Source: a bacterium
Lineage (GTDB): Bacteria > Blakebacterota > Blakebacteria > Blakebacterales > Blakebacteraceae
Direction: 5' to 3'
Length of the DNA: 29,236 nucleotides
NCBI GenBank assembly: GCA_025774615.1
Contig: JALGVQ010000014.1
Span: 1-29,236 of the forward strand
The first letter of the stretch is position 1; every line of letters starts with the position of its first letter. Made by a program: the position numbers and the translations under genes. The notes under the pieces are model-generated. The model did no database searches. It saw only the letters and a program-made list of their open reading frames with translations, and was not told where the DNA came from. Of the stretch, positions 15,983-24,425 are shown in pieces.

Positions 15983-16845
15983 ATGGCACATGGCGTCTCA
16001 TCAACCATGGTGCCGGGCCTCCCGACTGGAACATGGCTGTCGATCGGGCCCTGCTTGACACGGCCGTTGCAACAGAGGGGATACCGACATTGCGACTCTT
16101 CTGGTGGGATCCCCACGCGCTCTCCCTCGGTGCGAACCAGAAGGCTGACGATTCGATCGACTGGGCGACCCTCGCGGCCGATGGCTATGGAGTCGTGCGT
16201 CGCCCGACCGGCGGACGGGCCATACTCCATGCCGATGAACTCACCTACAGTGTCATTGCGCCAGCTCCCTCGGGAGGTATTACCGCGGCGTACCGGTGGC
16301 TTGCGGAGGGTCTGATTGGTGGTCTGGCCGAGGCCGGTATCACGGTGGATCTCCAGCGGCAGCATGCCTCCAGCGAAGAGGGCGACCGGTCGGGACAACA
16401 GAGATCGGCCCTGGAGACGCGGCATCCCTGCTTCTCCTCAGCGGGCCGGTATGAACTGATGGCCGGGGGCCGCAAACTTGTTGGATCAGCCCAGTGTCGC
16501 AGCAGGGGGTGGCTCATGCAGCACGGTTCGATCCTGCTCGGCAGCGGGCATGTGAGCCTGCCCCGCTATCTCATCGGTGCCGATATCGAGAAGGAGATGG
16601 CACAGTTGCAGGGGGCCACGGTAGACTGTGCAACCCTCCTCGGGTACGATCTCTCCGCCGGTGACCTTGCCCCGACTTTCGCTGCCGGCTTTGCCCGGGA
16701 ACTCGGAATCTCACTGGAGGATGGCCGGATGAGCGAGGAGGAACTCGAGCGGGCAGATCGTTTACGCACTGACCAGTTCAACACTGAAGAGTGGACCCGA
16801 TTCGGACGACGAAGCAGCGTGACCGATGAGGATACCGTCGACTGA
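15979..16845 (+). CDS. LipM/LplA-family octanoyl- or lipoyl-protein transferase
   Basis: 288-aa member of the biotin/lipoate protein ligase fold. RRPTGGRAILH (74-84) is the lipoyl/octanoyl-adenylate or acyl-binding loop. HPCFSSAGRYEL places Cys151 where LipM-type octanoyltransferases carry their nucleophile, GGRKLVGSAQ holds the conserved Lys166, and QHGSILLGS follows. A polar insertion occupies about 128-148. The Cys and the position beside the acyl-ACP genes favour octanoyl-ACP:protein transfer (LipM) over free-lipoate ligation, but this is inference. GTG 15979 overlaps the rnc stop (GTGA); AAGGAG lies about 10 nt ahead. Residues beyond 250 form an acidic, low-complexity tail. Confidence 0.85.
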   Translation: MNGTWRLINHGAGPPDWNMAVDRALLDTAVATEGIPTLRLFWWDPHALSLGANQKADDSIDWATLAADGYGVVRRPTGGRAILHADELTYSVIAPAPSGGITAAYRWLAEGLIGGLAEAGITVDLQRQHASSEEGDRSGQQRSALETRHPCFSSAGRYELMAGGRKLVGSAQCRSRGWLMQHGSILLGSGHVSLPRYLIGADIEKEMAQLQGATVDCATLLGYDLSAGDLAPTFAAGFARELGISLEDGRMSEEELERADRLRTDQFNTEEWTRFGRRSSVTDEDTVD

Positions 16846-16853
16846 TCGTCGAA

Positions 16854-18629
16854 ATGGACAGGCATACCGGGCATAAGCGACCGCGTACCTTCGCGGTGAC
16901 CGTTCCGCTCATCGCGGCCGCTATCGCTCTGTCCGGATACGGGCTCCGCGGCCCGGTCCAGCCGGCCGGGACCAGCGATTCCGCCGGGCATCTCGGAGAG
17001 AGTATCTTCACCACTGAACGCCAGGGTCCCGGGAGCACACTCCATATCGGGATCGTGTCGACGATGGATTTCATCGCGATGCCGCCGGCGCTGCTTCCCG
17101 ACGGTCCGGAACGCTGGATCATGGAACAGGTGTACGGCCCGGGGCTGATCCTTCCTCCCCTGAAGGGTGTAGTGGAACCGGCACTGATCATTCCACAGGG
17201 TGGATTCATCGAGGGTGAGGCGGCCAACGAGTTCCATTTCAAGCTTGAAAGTGGCATTACCTTTCACGACGGCGAGGAATTGACCGTCGATCACTTCAAA
17301 CGCACCTACGAGCTCTTCAAACGACTTGCCAGTACCAGTTACGGACACTCGGAGGTGGACCCCGCATTCGCCTATATCGATGAGATTGTGATCAACCGTG
17401 ATGAGAACAGCATCATCATCCGAATGCCTGGCCGGATGAGGGATCAGCTTCTGCGGATCGCCGCGACGGCTCCTCTCCACAGCAGATTCCTCGATGCCGC
17501 CCCCGGATCACCGGATGATCCCTGGAACAGTATACTGAGCGAGGCAAACGATCTGGCACTGGGCCTTGGCGCCTACAATTTCGAATATGATCCAGCCAGA
17601 AAGATCATCCACCTTCTGGAGTACAGGAATTATTTCGACGGACGTCCGAACATCCGGCAGATATCGATCCATCTGTATCAGAAGGACCAGGATCTGATCC
17701 AGGCCTTCATCACCGGTGATGTCCAGATGGTGCGCCTTCCGACCTATAAAGCGTACGGGACCATCAGAAGCGAGTCGGAAGGAAGTGGCCTGACCGATAT
17801 TTTCGGTATGGTGAACGAACGGTTCTATCCGCAACCGAACCACTTCTTCTACCTGGCGTTCAACACCACGAAGGAACCGCTGAACATTCCCAATATGCGG
17901 AGGGCGCTGGCATTCGCCATCAAACGCACCGACCTTGAATTTCGGGACGAACCACCAGGCTGGAGTGTTCTGGCCGATGTTCCCCTTCATCCCGACTCCC
18001 GCCTGGGTCAGAAGGCACAGAAGGCCCGGCCGTATTCTCCCCGGTCGGCCGCGCTGCGGATCATCCGGGATATAACTGCCATCCATCGCACCCGGACTGG
18101 TTACCCCCGTAATGCACAGAACGAACGGTATACTCTCGAGCTGATCTATCCCGATCACGTCAGCCACTATGAGACGCTCGCTCGCGGGATCCTGAACGAC
18201 CTGGGAAACCTGGAACTCCAGATCGAGGTGACTCCTCTGTCGCCCCAGGAATTGCGCAAACGGATCGAGACAGGGGATTACGACCTGGCCATATCGGAGA
18301 TGACCCTCCCTCCGACGGTCGATTACTTCCAGCGTCTCTTCATCTCCGTGAATGCTCGCAGCGGTCTGAATTTCACCCGGTACGTGAATGAAGATTTCGA
18401 CACAGCGGTCCAGGGCGCGCTGGCCAGACTGCAGGGAGTCCGGCCTGAGTACAACAGGCGACCCTATATCAGAACCTTTATCGGTCTTCTCTTCCTTGAG
18501 GTGCCGATGCTCCCCCTCTTTTTTCAGGCCAACCAGTATTATTTCTTCAACAACCTCTTCCTCGATGTCGAACAGCTTGGCCCGATCGGGGGACGTCTCG
18601 CCCCGATGAGTGACTGGCGGTTGAAGTAA
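16854..18629 (+). CDS. family 5 extracellular solute-binding protein (orphan)
   Basis: 591-aa SBP_bac_5 (oligopeptide/nickel type) periplasmic binding protein. A basic N-terminus and hydrophobic segment (about 12-30) form a signal peptide or anchor. There is no lipobox cysteine. The family hallmark is at 127-155 (FHFKLESGITFHDGEELTVD). Later FYLAFNTTKEPLNIPNMRRALAFAI and YDLAISEMTLPPTVDYF match conserved blocks of the second lobe. No permease or ATPase gene is nearby. The gene is followed with a 1-nt overlap (TAATG) by a histidine kinase and then a response regulator, so it probably delivers a ligand signal rather than importing it. The ATG has no clear ribosome site, 8 nt after the previous stop. 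The ligand is unknown. Confidence 0.85.
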   Translation: MDRHTGHKRPRTFAVTVPLIAAAIALSGYGLRGPVQPAGTSDSAGHLGESIFTTERQGPGSTLHIGIVSTMDFIAMPPALLPDGPERWIMEQVYGPGLILPPLKGVVEPALIIPQGGFIEGEAANEFHFKLESGITFHDGEELTVDHFKRTYELFKRLASTSYGHSEVDPAFAYIDEIVINRDENSIIIRMPGRMRDQLLRIAATAPLHSRFLDAAPGSPDDPWNSILSEANDLALGLGAYNFEYDPARKIIHLLEYRNYFDGRPNIRQISIHLYQKDQDLIQAFITGDVQMVRLPTYKAYGTIRSESEGSGLTDIFGMVNERFYPQPNHFFYLAFNTTKEPLNIPNMRRALAFAIKRTDLEFRDEPPGWSVLADVPLHPDSRLGQKAQKARPYSPRSAALRIIRDITAIHRTRTGYPRNAQNERYTLELIYPDHVSHYETLARGILNDLGNLELQIEVTPLSPQELRKRIETGDYDLAISEMTLPPTVDYFQRLFISVNARSGLNFTRYVNEDFDTAVQGALARLQGVRPEYNRRPYIRTFIGLLFLEVPMLPLFFQANQYYFFNNLFLDVEQLGPIGGRLAPMSDWRLK

Positions 18630-20512
18630 TGGCCGCGACCTCCCTGCAGCCGCAGCCGGGCCAGCGCCTTCCCCTGGTGGGCGGGCTTTTTCAGCGGCTC
18701 TTTTTCCACCATCTCGTGCTGGTGACGGTGCCGATCGTTGTCCTCGGACTCCTTCTGGTCAGCATCACTGACGGGTCGATCGAAGAAACGCTGAACAGGG
18801 AGAGCACGGAGATCACCACCCAGGTCAGTGGACAGATACAACGCTTCATCACCGATGTGGAGGACCGGCTCGGCGGAATAGCGTTCGCGCTCGGTCAGGC
18901 CTGGACAGACCCGGAAACAGGGGCGCTAAGACCTGAGATGAGCGAGAACTGGCTCAATCAGGCCATGGCGAAAAAAGCGTATAGCCTTTTCAGCCGTCTC
19001 GGCGTTGTCGATACACTGCGGACGCTCGTTGCCACTACCGACTTCTCGGCCGAACCACTCTCTCCACTGGAAGAGGGTCTGGCCGGTTCGATCCTCGACT
19101 CCACTCAGATGATCGCCGCGCGTGAACTGAGGCAGGAGGTGGGCGGGACCTTCAGCATGGTCATGGCCGTGCCGATCACAAGCAGCTTTGATGAGCTCGT
19201 TGGTGCCGTGGTCGCGGTTGTGGATGCCAATGAGATCCGGGAACTGGTTGCCAACATCACTATTGGGGAGCGTGGACGCGCTTTTCTCACCGACGCCCAG
19301 GGACTCCTGATCGCCCATGCCAGTACCGCCCTGGTGTATGCGAAGACCAACTATGCCGATCTCACATCTGTACAGAATGCCCTCGAGACTCCACTGGTTG
19401 AAATAGCCCCTGCGCCGGTGACTGATCTGATCTCGGAGGGTGACAGGCCGGATGTGGTGATGACGGCTCACTGGGCCAACATCGCTTCCGCTTCAGGACT
19501 GCACTGGGTCCTGGTGATCCATCGTCCGACAACGGAAGTGAGTGATACATCCGATCGGATGCGTATCCAGGTACTGATCGTGATCCTTGTCGGGATCGCG
19601 CTCGCGCTGATTTCGACCCTTGTCTACACACGACGGCTTGTAACCCCGATCGGGGCGCTCGTTGAAGGAGCCAACCGGCTGAGTCAGGGGGATCTTTCCT
19701 ACAAGATCCCGGTCGCCGGACACGATGAACTGGGAACTCTTGCCACTGAGTTCAACCTGATGGCGGACCAGCTCTCCCAGATCCAGCTGCGGCTCCGACG
19801 GGTCGAACATCTCGATACCCTGGCGAAGTTCTCTTCTGTCGTCGCGCATGAGATCCGGAACCCGCTCAACGCAATGCAGATCAACCTCCATCTTCTCCGG
19901 GAACGGATCGGCCAGGAGGATCAGGAATACCTCGATGTGATCTCCGGAGAGATCCTTCGGCTCGAGAACCTGGTGCGGGAATTCCAGACGATCTCCCGAC
20001 CGCCTGCCCTGAGTCCGGTCCGTACAGACATGAACATTCTGCTTGATGATCTCGTCCATCTTCAGAAGGGTACTGCCTCAGCCCAGGGTGTCGAACTGGT
20101 CACCGATCTTGAATCGGGACTGCCGATGGTGGAGGTCGACAGGAACCGGATCACTCAGGCGGTCCTGAATGTTGTCTTGAACGCGCTTCAGGCAATGCCC
20201 ACCGGCGGTACCCTCCTGGTGAGGACCAGGAAGAATGAAGAGCGGGGGAGCGGCTGGATCCTGATCGAGGTGACCGACACCGGTGAGGGGATCCCCGAAG
20301 ATGATCTGCCGAATGTATTCGATTTCTACTTCACGTCACGTGATTCCGGTTCCGGGCTGGGGCTCTCGATAGCGTACCGTATCGTATTCGAACACGGTGG
20401 GCAGATAAGTCTTAACAGCAGGCCCGGAGAGGGCACGACGGTTTTGATTTCCCTGTCACCGGGACCACCTCTGACACCGGTCGTAAATGAACCTGCCCCG
20501 GAGGGGGAGTGA
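18629..20512 (+). CDS. dCache-type sensor histidine kinase
   Basis: 627-aa membrane kinase. TM1 is at about 27-46, an extracytoplasmic region of about 265 residues with Cache-like character follows (AVPITSSFDELVGAVVAVVD, GRAFLTDAQGLLIAH), and TM2 is at about 313-333. A HAMP domain (about 334-388) leads to the HisKA dimerisation helix with phospho-accepting His407 in VVAHEIRNPLNAMQ. The catalytic domain has the N box around Asn518, DTGEGI (550-555) and GSGLGLS (574-580). The start overlaps the stop of the binding-protein gene, and the cognate regulator follows 1 nt after its own stop. This is an NtrB-like architecture pairing with an NtrC-type regulator. The large sensor region could contact ligand or the neighbouring binding protein (inference). 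Confidence 0.93.
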   Translation: MAATSLQPQPGQRLPLVGGLFQRLFFHHLVLVTVPIVVLGLLLVSITDGSIEETLNRESTEITTQVSGQIQRFITDVEDRLGGIAFALGQAWTDPETGALRPEMSENWLNQAMAKKAYSLFSRLGVVDTLRTLVATTDFSAEPLSPLEEGLAGSILDSTQMIAARELRQEVGGTFSMVMAVPITSSFDELVGAVVAVVDANEIRELVANITIGERGRAFLTDAQGLLIAHASTALVYAKTNYADLTSVQNALETPLVEIAPAPVTDLISEGDRPDVVMTAHWANIASASGLHWVLVIHRPTTEVSDTSDRMRIQVLIVILVGIALALISTLVYTRRLVTPIGALVEGANRLSQGDLSYKIPVAGHDELGTLATEFNLMADQLSQIQLRLRRVEHLDTLAKFSSVVAHEIRNPLNAMQINLHLLRERIGQEDQEYLDVISGEILRLENLVREFQTISRPPALSPVRTDMNILLDDLVHLQKGTASAQGVELVTDLESGLPMVEVDRNRITQAVLNVVLNALQAMPTGGTLLVRTRKNEERGSGWILIEVTDTGEGIPEDDLPNVFDFYFTSRDSGSGLGLSIAYRIVFEHGGQISLNSRPGEGTTVLISLSPGPPLTPVVNEPAPEGE

Positions 20513-20513
20513 G

Positions 20514-21875
20514 ATGGCGAAGATCCTTATCGCGGAAGACGACCTCAATACTCTGCAGGGGCTCGAGACGATCATCGCCCGGGAAGATCATGAGGTCCTG
20601 ATAGCCGCCGACGGCCGGGAGGCGTATGAACTGATGGTCTCCCACGGGGATGTCGATGTGCTGCTTACCGACCTGAAGATGCCTCATCTCACCGGGCTCG
20701 AATTGAGCAGAAAGGTCCGGGAGGGGTTTCCGGAGACCCAGATCATCGTCATGACGGCGTTTGGAACAGTTGATACAGCGGTAAATGCTATGAAGGACGG
20801 TGTATTCGACTACCTCACCAAGCCGGTGGATATAGAGGAACTGCTCGTTGTACTCGGCAAGGCGCTCCGCTCACGGGAACTGCTCCTTGAGAACCTCGAA
20901 TTGCGGGGTATGGTATCAGAGCGGTACGCGTTCGAGAACATCATCTCCGTTTCGGGTGTGATGCAGAACATCTTCCGCAAGATCCGTAAAGTCGCGCCAA
21001 CCAGCGCAACCGTACTGATCGAAGGGGAATCAGGGACCGGCAAGGAACTGATCGCCCGGGCCATCCACTATAACAGCCCCCGGGAGAAGGAGTCGATGGT
21101 GGAGGTGAACTGTGCCTCCATTCCGGCGACGCTCATCGAATCGGAACTCTTCGGTCACGAGAAAGGCGCTTTCACTGGAGCCTACCGGACCCAGAAAGGA
21201 AAATTTGAGGTCGCAGACGGCGGGACGATCTTCCTTGACGAGATCAGTCTTCTCAGCCCCGACCTGCAGGGCAAACTATTGAGGGTTCTGCAGGAGCGCT
21301 CGTTCCAGCGTGTGGGCGGTAATCGGAATGTCGAAGTGGATGTGCGGGTGGTCGCTGCCACGAATCAGGATCTGAAAGCGATGGTGGACAGGGGTGAGTT
21401 CCGGGAGGACCTCTATTACCGGCTGAATGTGATACCCATACACATCCCCCCCCTTCGCGAACGACCAGAGGATATCACCGCGCTGGTGACTCATTTCATG
21501 AAGGCATTCTCCACCGATCATCCCGGCGCTCCCCGAAGTATCACCCAGGGCGCACTCGATGAACTCGTGGAGTATGACTGGCCGGGTAATGTGAGAGAAC
21601 TTGAGAATGCCATCGAGAGCGCTATCATCACTGCTGACGGGGATGTTATTTCGGAGGATCATCTGAATATCCTGGAGACCTCGGCCTGGGAGCGGACAGA
21701 AACGGCTGATGAGGCCGGGACGTCCCTCTCCATGAAGGAACAGCTCGATCGCGCTGAAAAGAAGATATTAAGGCGGACCCTTGAACAGGTGGATGGGAAT
21801 CGTACCCGGGCCGCGGAAGTCCTTGGATTGAGTACGAGAGCTATCAGGTACAAGATCAAGCAGTACGAACTCTGA
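20514..21875 (+). CDS. NtrC-family sigma-54-dependent response regulator
   Basis: 453-aa regulator. The receiver is complete: Asp9/Asp10, phospho-site Asp53 in LLTDLKMP, Thr81 and Lys103 (LTKP). The AAA+ domain carries GESGTGKE (171-178), GAFTGA (218-223), TIFLDEIS, FREDLYYRLNV and WPGNVREL. A Fis-type helix-turn-helix closes the protein. ATG 20514 is chosen over an upstream in-frame start because the GGAGGGGGAG run (20500-20509) lies 4 nt ahead and the receiver begins there. Phosphorylation by the adjacent kinase should drive ATP-dependent opening of sigma-54 promoters. I found no good -24/-12 site in front of the genes just downstream, so targets may lie elsewhere. Confidence 0.95.
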   Translation: MAKILIAEDDLNTLQGLETIIAREDHEVLIAADGREAYELMVSHGDVDVLLTDLKMPHLTGLELSRKVREGFPETQIIVMTAFGTVDTAVNAMKDGVFDYLTKPVDIEELLVVLGKALRSRELLLENLELRGMVSERYAFENIISVSGVMQNIFRKIRKVAPTSATVLIEGESGTGKELIARAIHYNSPREKESMVEVNCASIPATLIESELFGHEKGAFTGAYRTQKGKFEVADGGTIFLDEISLLSPDLQGKLLRVLQERSFQRVGGNRNVEVDVRVVAATNQDLKAMVDRGEFREDLYYRLNVIPIHIPPLRERPEDITALVTHFMKAFSTDHPGAPRSITQGALDELVEYDWPGNVRELENAIESAIITADGDVISEDHLNILETSAWERTETADEAGTSLSMKEQLDRAEKKILRRTLEQVDGNRTRAAEVLGLSTRAIRYKIKQYEL

Positions 21876-21886
21876 GGTAATAATTC

Positions 21887-22846
21887 ATGGATCGGATGCG
21901 AAAAGGGAACAGCTCAGGGAAGTCGTCATCTCTCCTCCTCTTCCTGCTGACGGCGACGCTCCTCTCTTCGGGAACTGTCCACGCCCAGAATTCCTTTCCA
22001 CTGGCTGACCTGGTGCCCTTTCCCCGGGGTGGAGCGCTCGGCGGACAGGTGTTCAGCGGTGATCTGCTGGCGGCGGGTATCGATCCGACGGTCGCGATTG
22101 GAGAGGGACCCGCTCTGGAACTCGCCGGTGGTTCACATATCCTCGATCTGTCATGGGCCTCGGTGGGAGGACGATTCCGTGTGGGCGGCAGACCGATTGT
22201 GTTTGTGCTCTCTACGCTTTCGTACGGGTCACAGTTCCGTACCGGTATGGATGATCGTCTCGGACTTTTCGGAGGATCATTCACGCCGTCAGATCTGAAT
22301 CTTTCCGGTTCGAGGGTCCTGCTCCAGGATGGAGGCACCACGATCGGCGCCGGCATCACCCTCCTCTACGGCCAGCTCGATGATCTGAGAGCCTTCGGGC
22401 TCTCCGCCTCCCTCGGTGTACGTCAGGAGATAGGTGTGTTGCAGGTGCGTGGCGGGATATCGAACCTCGGCTCCGTGATCTCCGCCTATGGAGTGAAATC
22501 GGGAACCCGAATCCCCCCCCGACTCAGGGCAGGGCTGGGCGTTCCTTTCGGTGGGGATCGCTGGGAGGCCTCGACCGAGATCCTCTACAGGGCGGGTGAC
22601 CGCACTGTGGGCTGGAGTTCCGGTGTAGAATGGCTGCCGACAGAGAACGCGGCTCTCAGGATAGGTTTCATTCAGGGAGATGTGGGTGGTGTGGTCTCTG
22701 ACAACACTCTCTCGGACGCGGGTCTGACGGCAGGACTGGCATTGTGGTTCTCCGAGTGGCGCGTTTCCTGGGTCTACCGGTCTGGAGGACTGCTCGGTTC
22801 CAGTCACCTGCTGGCCCTGGGCTGGAGTCTCGGACCTCTTCGCTGA
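21887..22846 (+). CDS. PorV/PorQ-like outer-membrane beta-barrel protein
   Basis: 319-aa exported protein. Residues 1-34 form a signal peptide (positive start, leucine-rich core, cleavage near VHAQ). The mature part is rich in alternating hydrophobic strands and glycine. Its beginning (GGALGGQVFSGD... then GPALELAGGSHILDLSWAS) recalls the PorV/PorQ/UPF0164 pattern, and the C-terminus HLLALGWSLGPLR is a strand without a terminal Phe. A GAGGTAAT site lies before the ATG, 11 nt after the regulator stop. The position suggests the same transcript as the sensor genes. PorV-type proteins assist type IX secretion in Bacteroidetes, but no other secretion gene is visible, so only the barrel fold is claimed. 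Confidence 0.65.
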   Translation: MDRMRKGNSSGKSSSLLLFLLTATLLSSGTVHAQNSFPLADLVPFPRGGALGGQVFSGDLLAAGIDPTVAIGEGPALELAGGSHILDLSWASVGGRFRVGGRPIVFVLSTLSYGSQFRTGMDDRLGLFGGSFTPSDLNLSGSRVLLQDGGTTIGAGITLLYGQLDDLRAFGLSASLGVRQEIGVLQVRGGISNLGSVISAYGVKSGTRIPPRLRAGLGVPFGGDRWEASTEILYRAGDRTVGWSSGVEWLPTENAALRIGFIQGDVGGVVSDNTLSDAGLTAGLALWFSEWRVSWVYRSGGLLGSSHLLALGWSLGPLR

Positions 22847-22918
22847 TCGAAGAGCAGGCAATCTCCATGAAACCGTGTCGGAAAAATATCGTATCAACTC
22901 AGTGCAGGCTCGCACCTG

Positions 22919-22943
22919 CTCCACTCAGAGAGGGGTGGAGGAG
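22919..22943 (+). promoter_or_regulatory. hairpin overlapping the ribosome-binding site of the next gene
   Basis: CTCCAC (22919-22924) pairs with GTGGAG (22935-22940) around a 10-nt loop. The right arm covers most of the GGAGGAG ribosome site (22937-22943) of the gene starting at 22951. Folding would hide the site, so translation of the small barrel gene could be conditional. No ligand-binding domain is recognised in the 104-nt gap. Confidence 0.35.
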
Positions 22944-22950
22944 CAACATC

Positions 22951-23685
22951 ATGTACAGCATCCACTCGACTGGTTCACATACCATCTGGAACGCCCTTCC
23001 GGTTATCGCTTTCCTCGTACTGCTGGTGCCATCCTCGACTGACGCACAGGCAGTACCTGAGGCATCGATCGCTTTCACGCTCGGTTTTCCCAGCGGTGAA
23101 TTCAGCGATCATGTGCCCGGTACCGGATTCGGGATCGATCTTGTCGGTGGCATCCAGCTGCCGCGGAGCCCTCTCTTCCTGGGAGCTGAGCTTGGGTTCC
23201 TGATACATGGTCGGGAGAGCAGGAGAGAGGCCTTCTCAACCACCATCCAGGAGGTGGAAGTAAGGGTGATCACCACGAACAATATCCTGAATGGTCACCT
23301 CTTCCTGCGTCTTCAGCCGGGTGTCGGGAGTGTCCGGCCGTACTTCGACGCGCTCATCGGTTTCAAATACCTCTTCACCCTGACCGAGATCAGGAATGTC
23401 TGGCATTCCGATGATGACCCGATCGCCCATTCGACCAACCTGGGGGACATCGCCTTCTCACGCGGAGTCGGTTTCGGCATCGCCATCAATCTCTGGGAGG
23501 ACCGTTGGGATTCCGATAAGGGCCGGGAGCGGCCGGTGGCGCTTCAGCTCGATATCGGGCTTCGCTACCTGCTCGGCTCCGAGGCCGACTATCTGAAGAA
23601 GGGTTCGATCGAGCGGGTGGATGGGAACATTCAGTTCACCGATGTCATCCATCCGATGATCGGATTGAGGGCGACCTTCCGGTGA
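22951..23685 (+). CDS. exported outer-membrane barrel-like protein, copy 1 of tandem pair
   Basis: 244-aa protein of unknown function. A signal peptide covers about 1-35 (cleavage near TDAQA). The mature part alternates short hydrophobic strands and ends IHPMIGLRATFR, like small eight-stranded outer-membrane barrels. The ATG at 22951 follows GGAGGAG by 7 nt; the frame is open further upstream without support. It is paralogous to the next gene. Shared blocks include GAELGFLIHG / GGELGFLVYG, IGFKYLFT / VGFKYFYT, HSTNLGDIAFSRGVG / KSTNLSDHAFSYGVG and ADYLKKGSIERVDGN / ADYLRKGSVQRVDGD. The overlap with copy 2 (GTGA) indicates coupled translation. Confidence 0.75.
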   Translation: MYSIHSTGSHTIWNALPVIAFLVLLVPSSTDAQAVPEASIAFTLGFPSGEFSDHVPGTGFGIDLVGGIQLPRSPLFLGAELGFLIHGRESRREAFSTTIQEVEVRVITTNNILNGHLFLRLQPGVGSVRPYFDALIGFKYLFTLTEIRNVWHSDDDPIAHSTNLGDIAFSRGVGFGIAINLWEDRWDSDKGRERPVALQLDIGLRYLLGSEADYLKKGSIERVDGNIQFTDVIHPMIGLRATFR

Positions 23686-24422
23686 ACAGGGGGGTATGGA
23701 GACAGGCGGGAGCTGCCGTTCTTTTCTACCTCTGCTTGACCTCCGGCGCGGTGTCGGGACAGACCACCCTCGAGTTTTCTGTCGATCCGGCGTTCGCCAT
23801 CCCGGTCGGGGCGTTCCGTGATAATGTGCCGGAGAACGGGATCGGAGCCGCGGTATCCCTCGCGACCTGGATCAGGGATCTTCCGGTCATGGTCGGCGGG
23901 GAACTCGGGTTCCTCGTCTATGGGTACGAGAACAGTCAGGAGCCGTACAACACCGCTACACCCGACTTCACGGTCCGGCATACCATCTGGAACAACATCA
24001 TGCAGGCCCACCTCTTCGTGCGCTGGCTGACGACTCGCGATGATCTGCGGTTCTTTGTGGAGGGGCTGGTAGGATTCAAATACTTCTACACCGACAGCCA
24101 CATTGTGAATGTGGGATATGCCGAGGGGTATCCGATCCCGAAGTCGACCAACCTTTCAGATCACGCCTTCAGTTATGGTGTGGGAGCCGGTGCTTCAATC
24201 CGGATCAGGAAGCACCGGGAGGAGACAGATGAGGGAGGGAAACACCGGAAGGAGCGGTCGGGACTCATCCTTGAATGCGGGGCCCGGTACCTGGCGGGAT
24301 CCCATGCCGACTATCTCAGGAAAGGATCGGTCCAGCGGGTTGATGGTGATGTCACCTATGATGTGTACAGTTCCCGCACCTCGGTCGTGGTCCCCTTCAT
24401 CGGCATCCGCTGGGAGTTCTGA
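23682..24422 (+). CDS. exported outer-membrane barrel-like protein, copy 2 of tandem pair
   Basis: 246-aa paralogue of the preceding gene. A signal peptide covers about 1-26 (cleavage near VSGQ). The ARYLAGSHADYLRKGSVQRVDGD block is retained and the C-terminal strand ends in Phe (VPFIGIRWEF), the classic BAM-recognition ending that copy 1 lacks. A charged insertion (KHREETDEGGKHRKERSG) replaces a shorter polar loop in copy 1 and probably faces outward or into the periplasm. GTG at 23682 overlaps the previous stop by 4 nt. Its stop is only 3 nt from the end of the convergent lipoprotein gene. Function is unknown. Confidence 0.75.
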   Translation: MNRGVWRQAGAAVLFYLCLTSGAVSGQTTLEFSVDPAFAIPVGAFRDNVPENGIGAAVSLATWIRDLPVMVGGELGFLVYGYENSQEPYNTATPDFTVRHTIWNNIMQAHLFVRWLTTRDDLRFFVEGLVGFKYFYTDSHIVNVGYAEGYPIPKSTNLSDHAFSYGVGAGASIRIRKHREETDEGGKHRKERSGLILECGARYLAGSHADYLRKGSVQRVDGDVTYDVYSSRTSVVVPFIGIRWEF

Positions 24423-24425
24423 GGG

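Noticed and set aside
16600-16625. TGGCAC...TTGCA resembling a sigma-54 promoter
   Set aside because: The spacing between GG and GC is too short and it lies inside the transferase coding sequence.
16566-17480. Minus-strand open frame of about 300 codons opposite the transferase and binding-protein genes
   Set aside because: The opposite strand has recognisable domains and tight operon spacing. The antisense translation is rich in Arg, Ser and His with no motif.
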